Of a stretch of DNA of 64,000 nucleotides, positions 63,910-64,000 are shown piece after piece; the stretch's first letter is position 1; each line of letters starts with the position of its first letter. Source of the DNA: Anisakis pegreffii (taxonomy: Eukaryota; Nematoda; Chromadorea; Rhabditida; Anisakidae); assembly GCA_035041965.1 (NCBI GenBank), contig JAPYMA010000454.1, positions 62,001 through 126,000 on the forward strand. Direction: 5' to 3'. The notes beneath the pieces were generated by a model that saw only the letters and a list, made by a program, of their open reading frames with translations, was not told the DNA's origin and made no database searches. Made by a program: the position numbers and the translations under genes.

Positions 63910-64000
63910 ATGGTGAATGAAATGGAAGTGCCGCCGACCACGGCCGAGCGGCTAGAGTTTCTGAGTAAGCTAGAGCCGGGTTTACGTCATCCGGACTCAC
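63910..64000 (+). CDS. First exon of a gene running off the window
   Basis: ATG 63910 opens a frame reading MVNEMEVPPTTAERLEFLSK then LEPGLRHPDS to the window end. The exon is GC-rich compared with the preceding kilobase and has no stop, which supports coding. The family cannot be judged from 30 residues. Confidence 0.6.
   Translation, partial: MVNEMEVPPTTAERLEFLSKLEPGLRHPDS

Overview
This window is nuclear DNA from a nematode. Genes are split by short GT-AG introns with the worm acceptor consensus TTTTCAG, often placed just before the start codon as expected for trans-splicing. The recognisable proteins are typical of worms: a TTBK/CK1-like kinase of the expanded nematode class, a cuticlin-type ZP protein, geminin, COQ10, mitochondrial HSP60 and TMEM186. 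The species cannot be named from the sequence. DNA is AT-rich, intergenic space is long, and most open frames are noise. All gene models were built by hand from splice signals and phase agreement, with no transcript support.

Layout. 1-7.5 kb: no intact gene; scattered coding-like pieces on the + strand broken by stops and frameshifts, a near-perfect 61-bp palindrome, and one likely exon on the - strand. 7.6-11.4 kb: low-complexity and tandem repeats (T-rich, 60-bp and 43-bp units) plus a decayed copy of an exon of the next gene. 11.9-14.85 kb (-): a GC-rich seven-exon gene of unknown family, 480 aa, with a zinc-finger-like C-terminal part. 15-19.6 kb: no gene; diverged duplications and a 259-bp tandem triplication. 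20.6-23.4 kb (+): two tandem geminin-domain genes, arranged like an operon. 24.3-26.1 kb (-): TMEM186. 27.1-29.3 kb (+): small coding exons around a ~1.8-kb inverted-repeat element, then a cluster of stem-loops. 30.6-33.4 kb (+): hsp-60, eight exons. 35.0-36.3 kb (-): COQ10. 37.4-39.4 kb (-): a zinc-finger protein. 40.5-45.7 kb: satellite of 237-bp and 404-bp units, interrupted by an RTE-type retrotransposon fragment with a 13-bp target duplication. 46.4-48.2 kb (+): two-module DM9-like protein. 48.8-50.4 kb: miRNA-like hairpin and two tRNA-derived SINE-like copies. 51.5-53.3 kb (-): a short ZP-C-only protein. 56.2-58.3 kb (+): TTBK/CK1-like kinase. 58.6 kb (-): tRNA-Cys. 59.4-62.8 kb (-): Ser/Thr-rich single-pass membrane protein. 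63.9 kb (+): first exon of a gene leaving the window.

The genes do not form one pathway. HSP60, COQ10 and TMEM186 are all mitochondrial (folding, coenzyme Q handling, complex I assembly) but sit on different strands and are independent. The ZP protein, the mucin-like protein and perhaps the DM9-like protein belong to the cell surface or secretion route. The most notable points are the tandem geminin paralogues, the GC-rich orphan gene with a decayed relative 5 kb away, the ZP protein lacking ZP-N, HSP60 without its GGM tail, and two long miRNA-like foldbacks.
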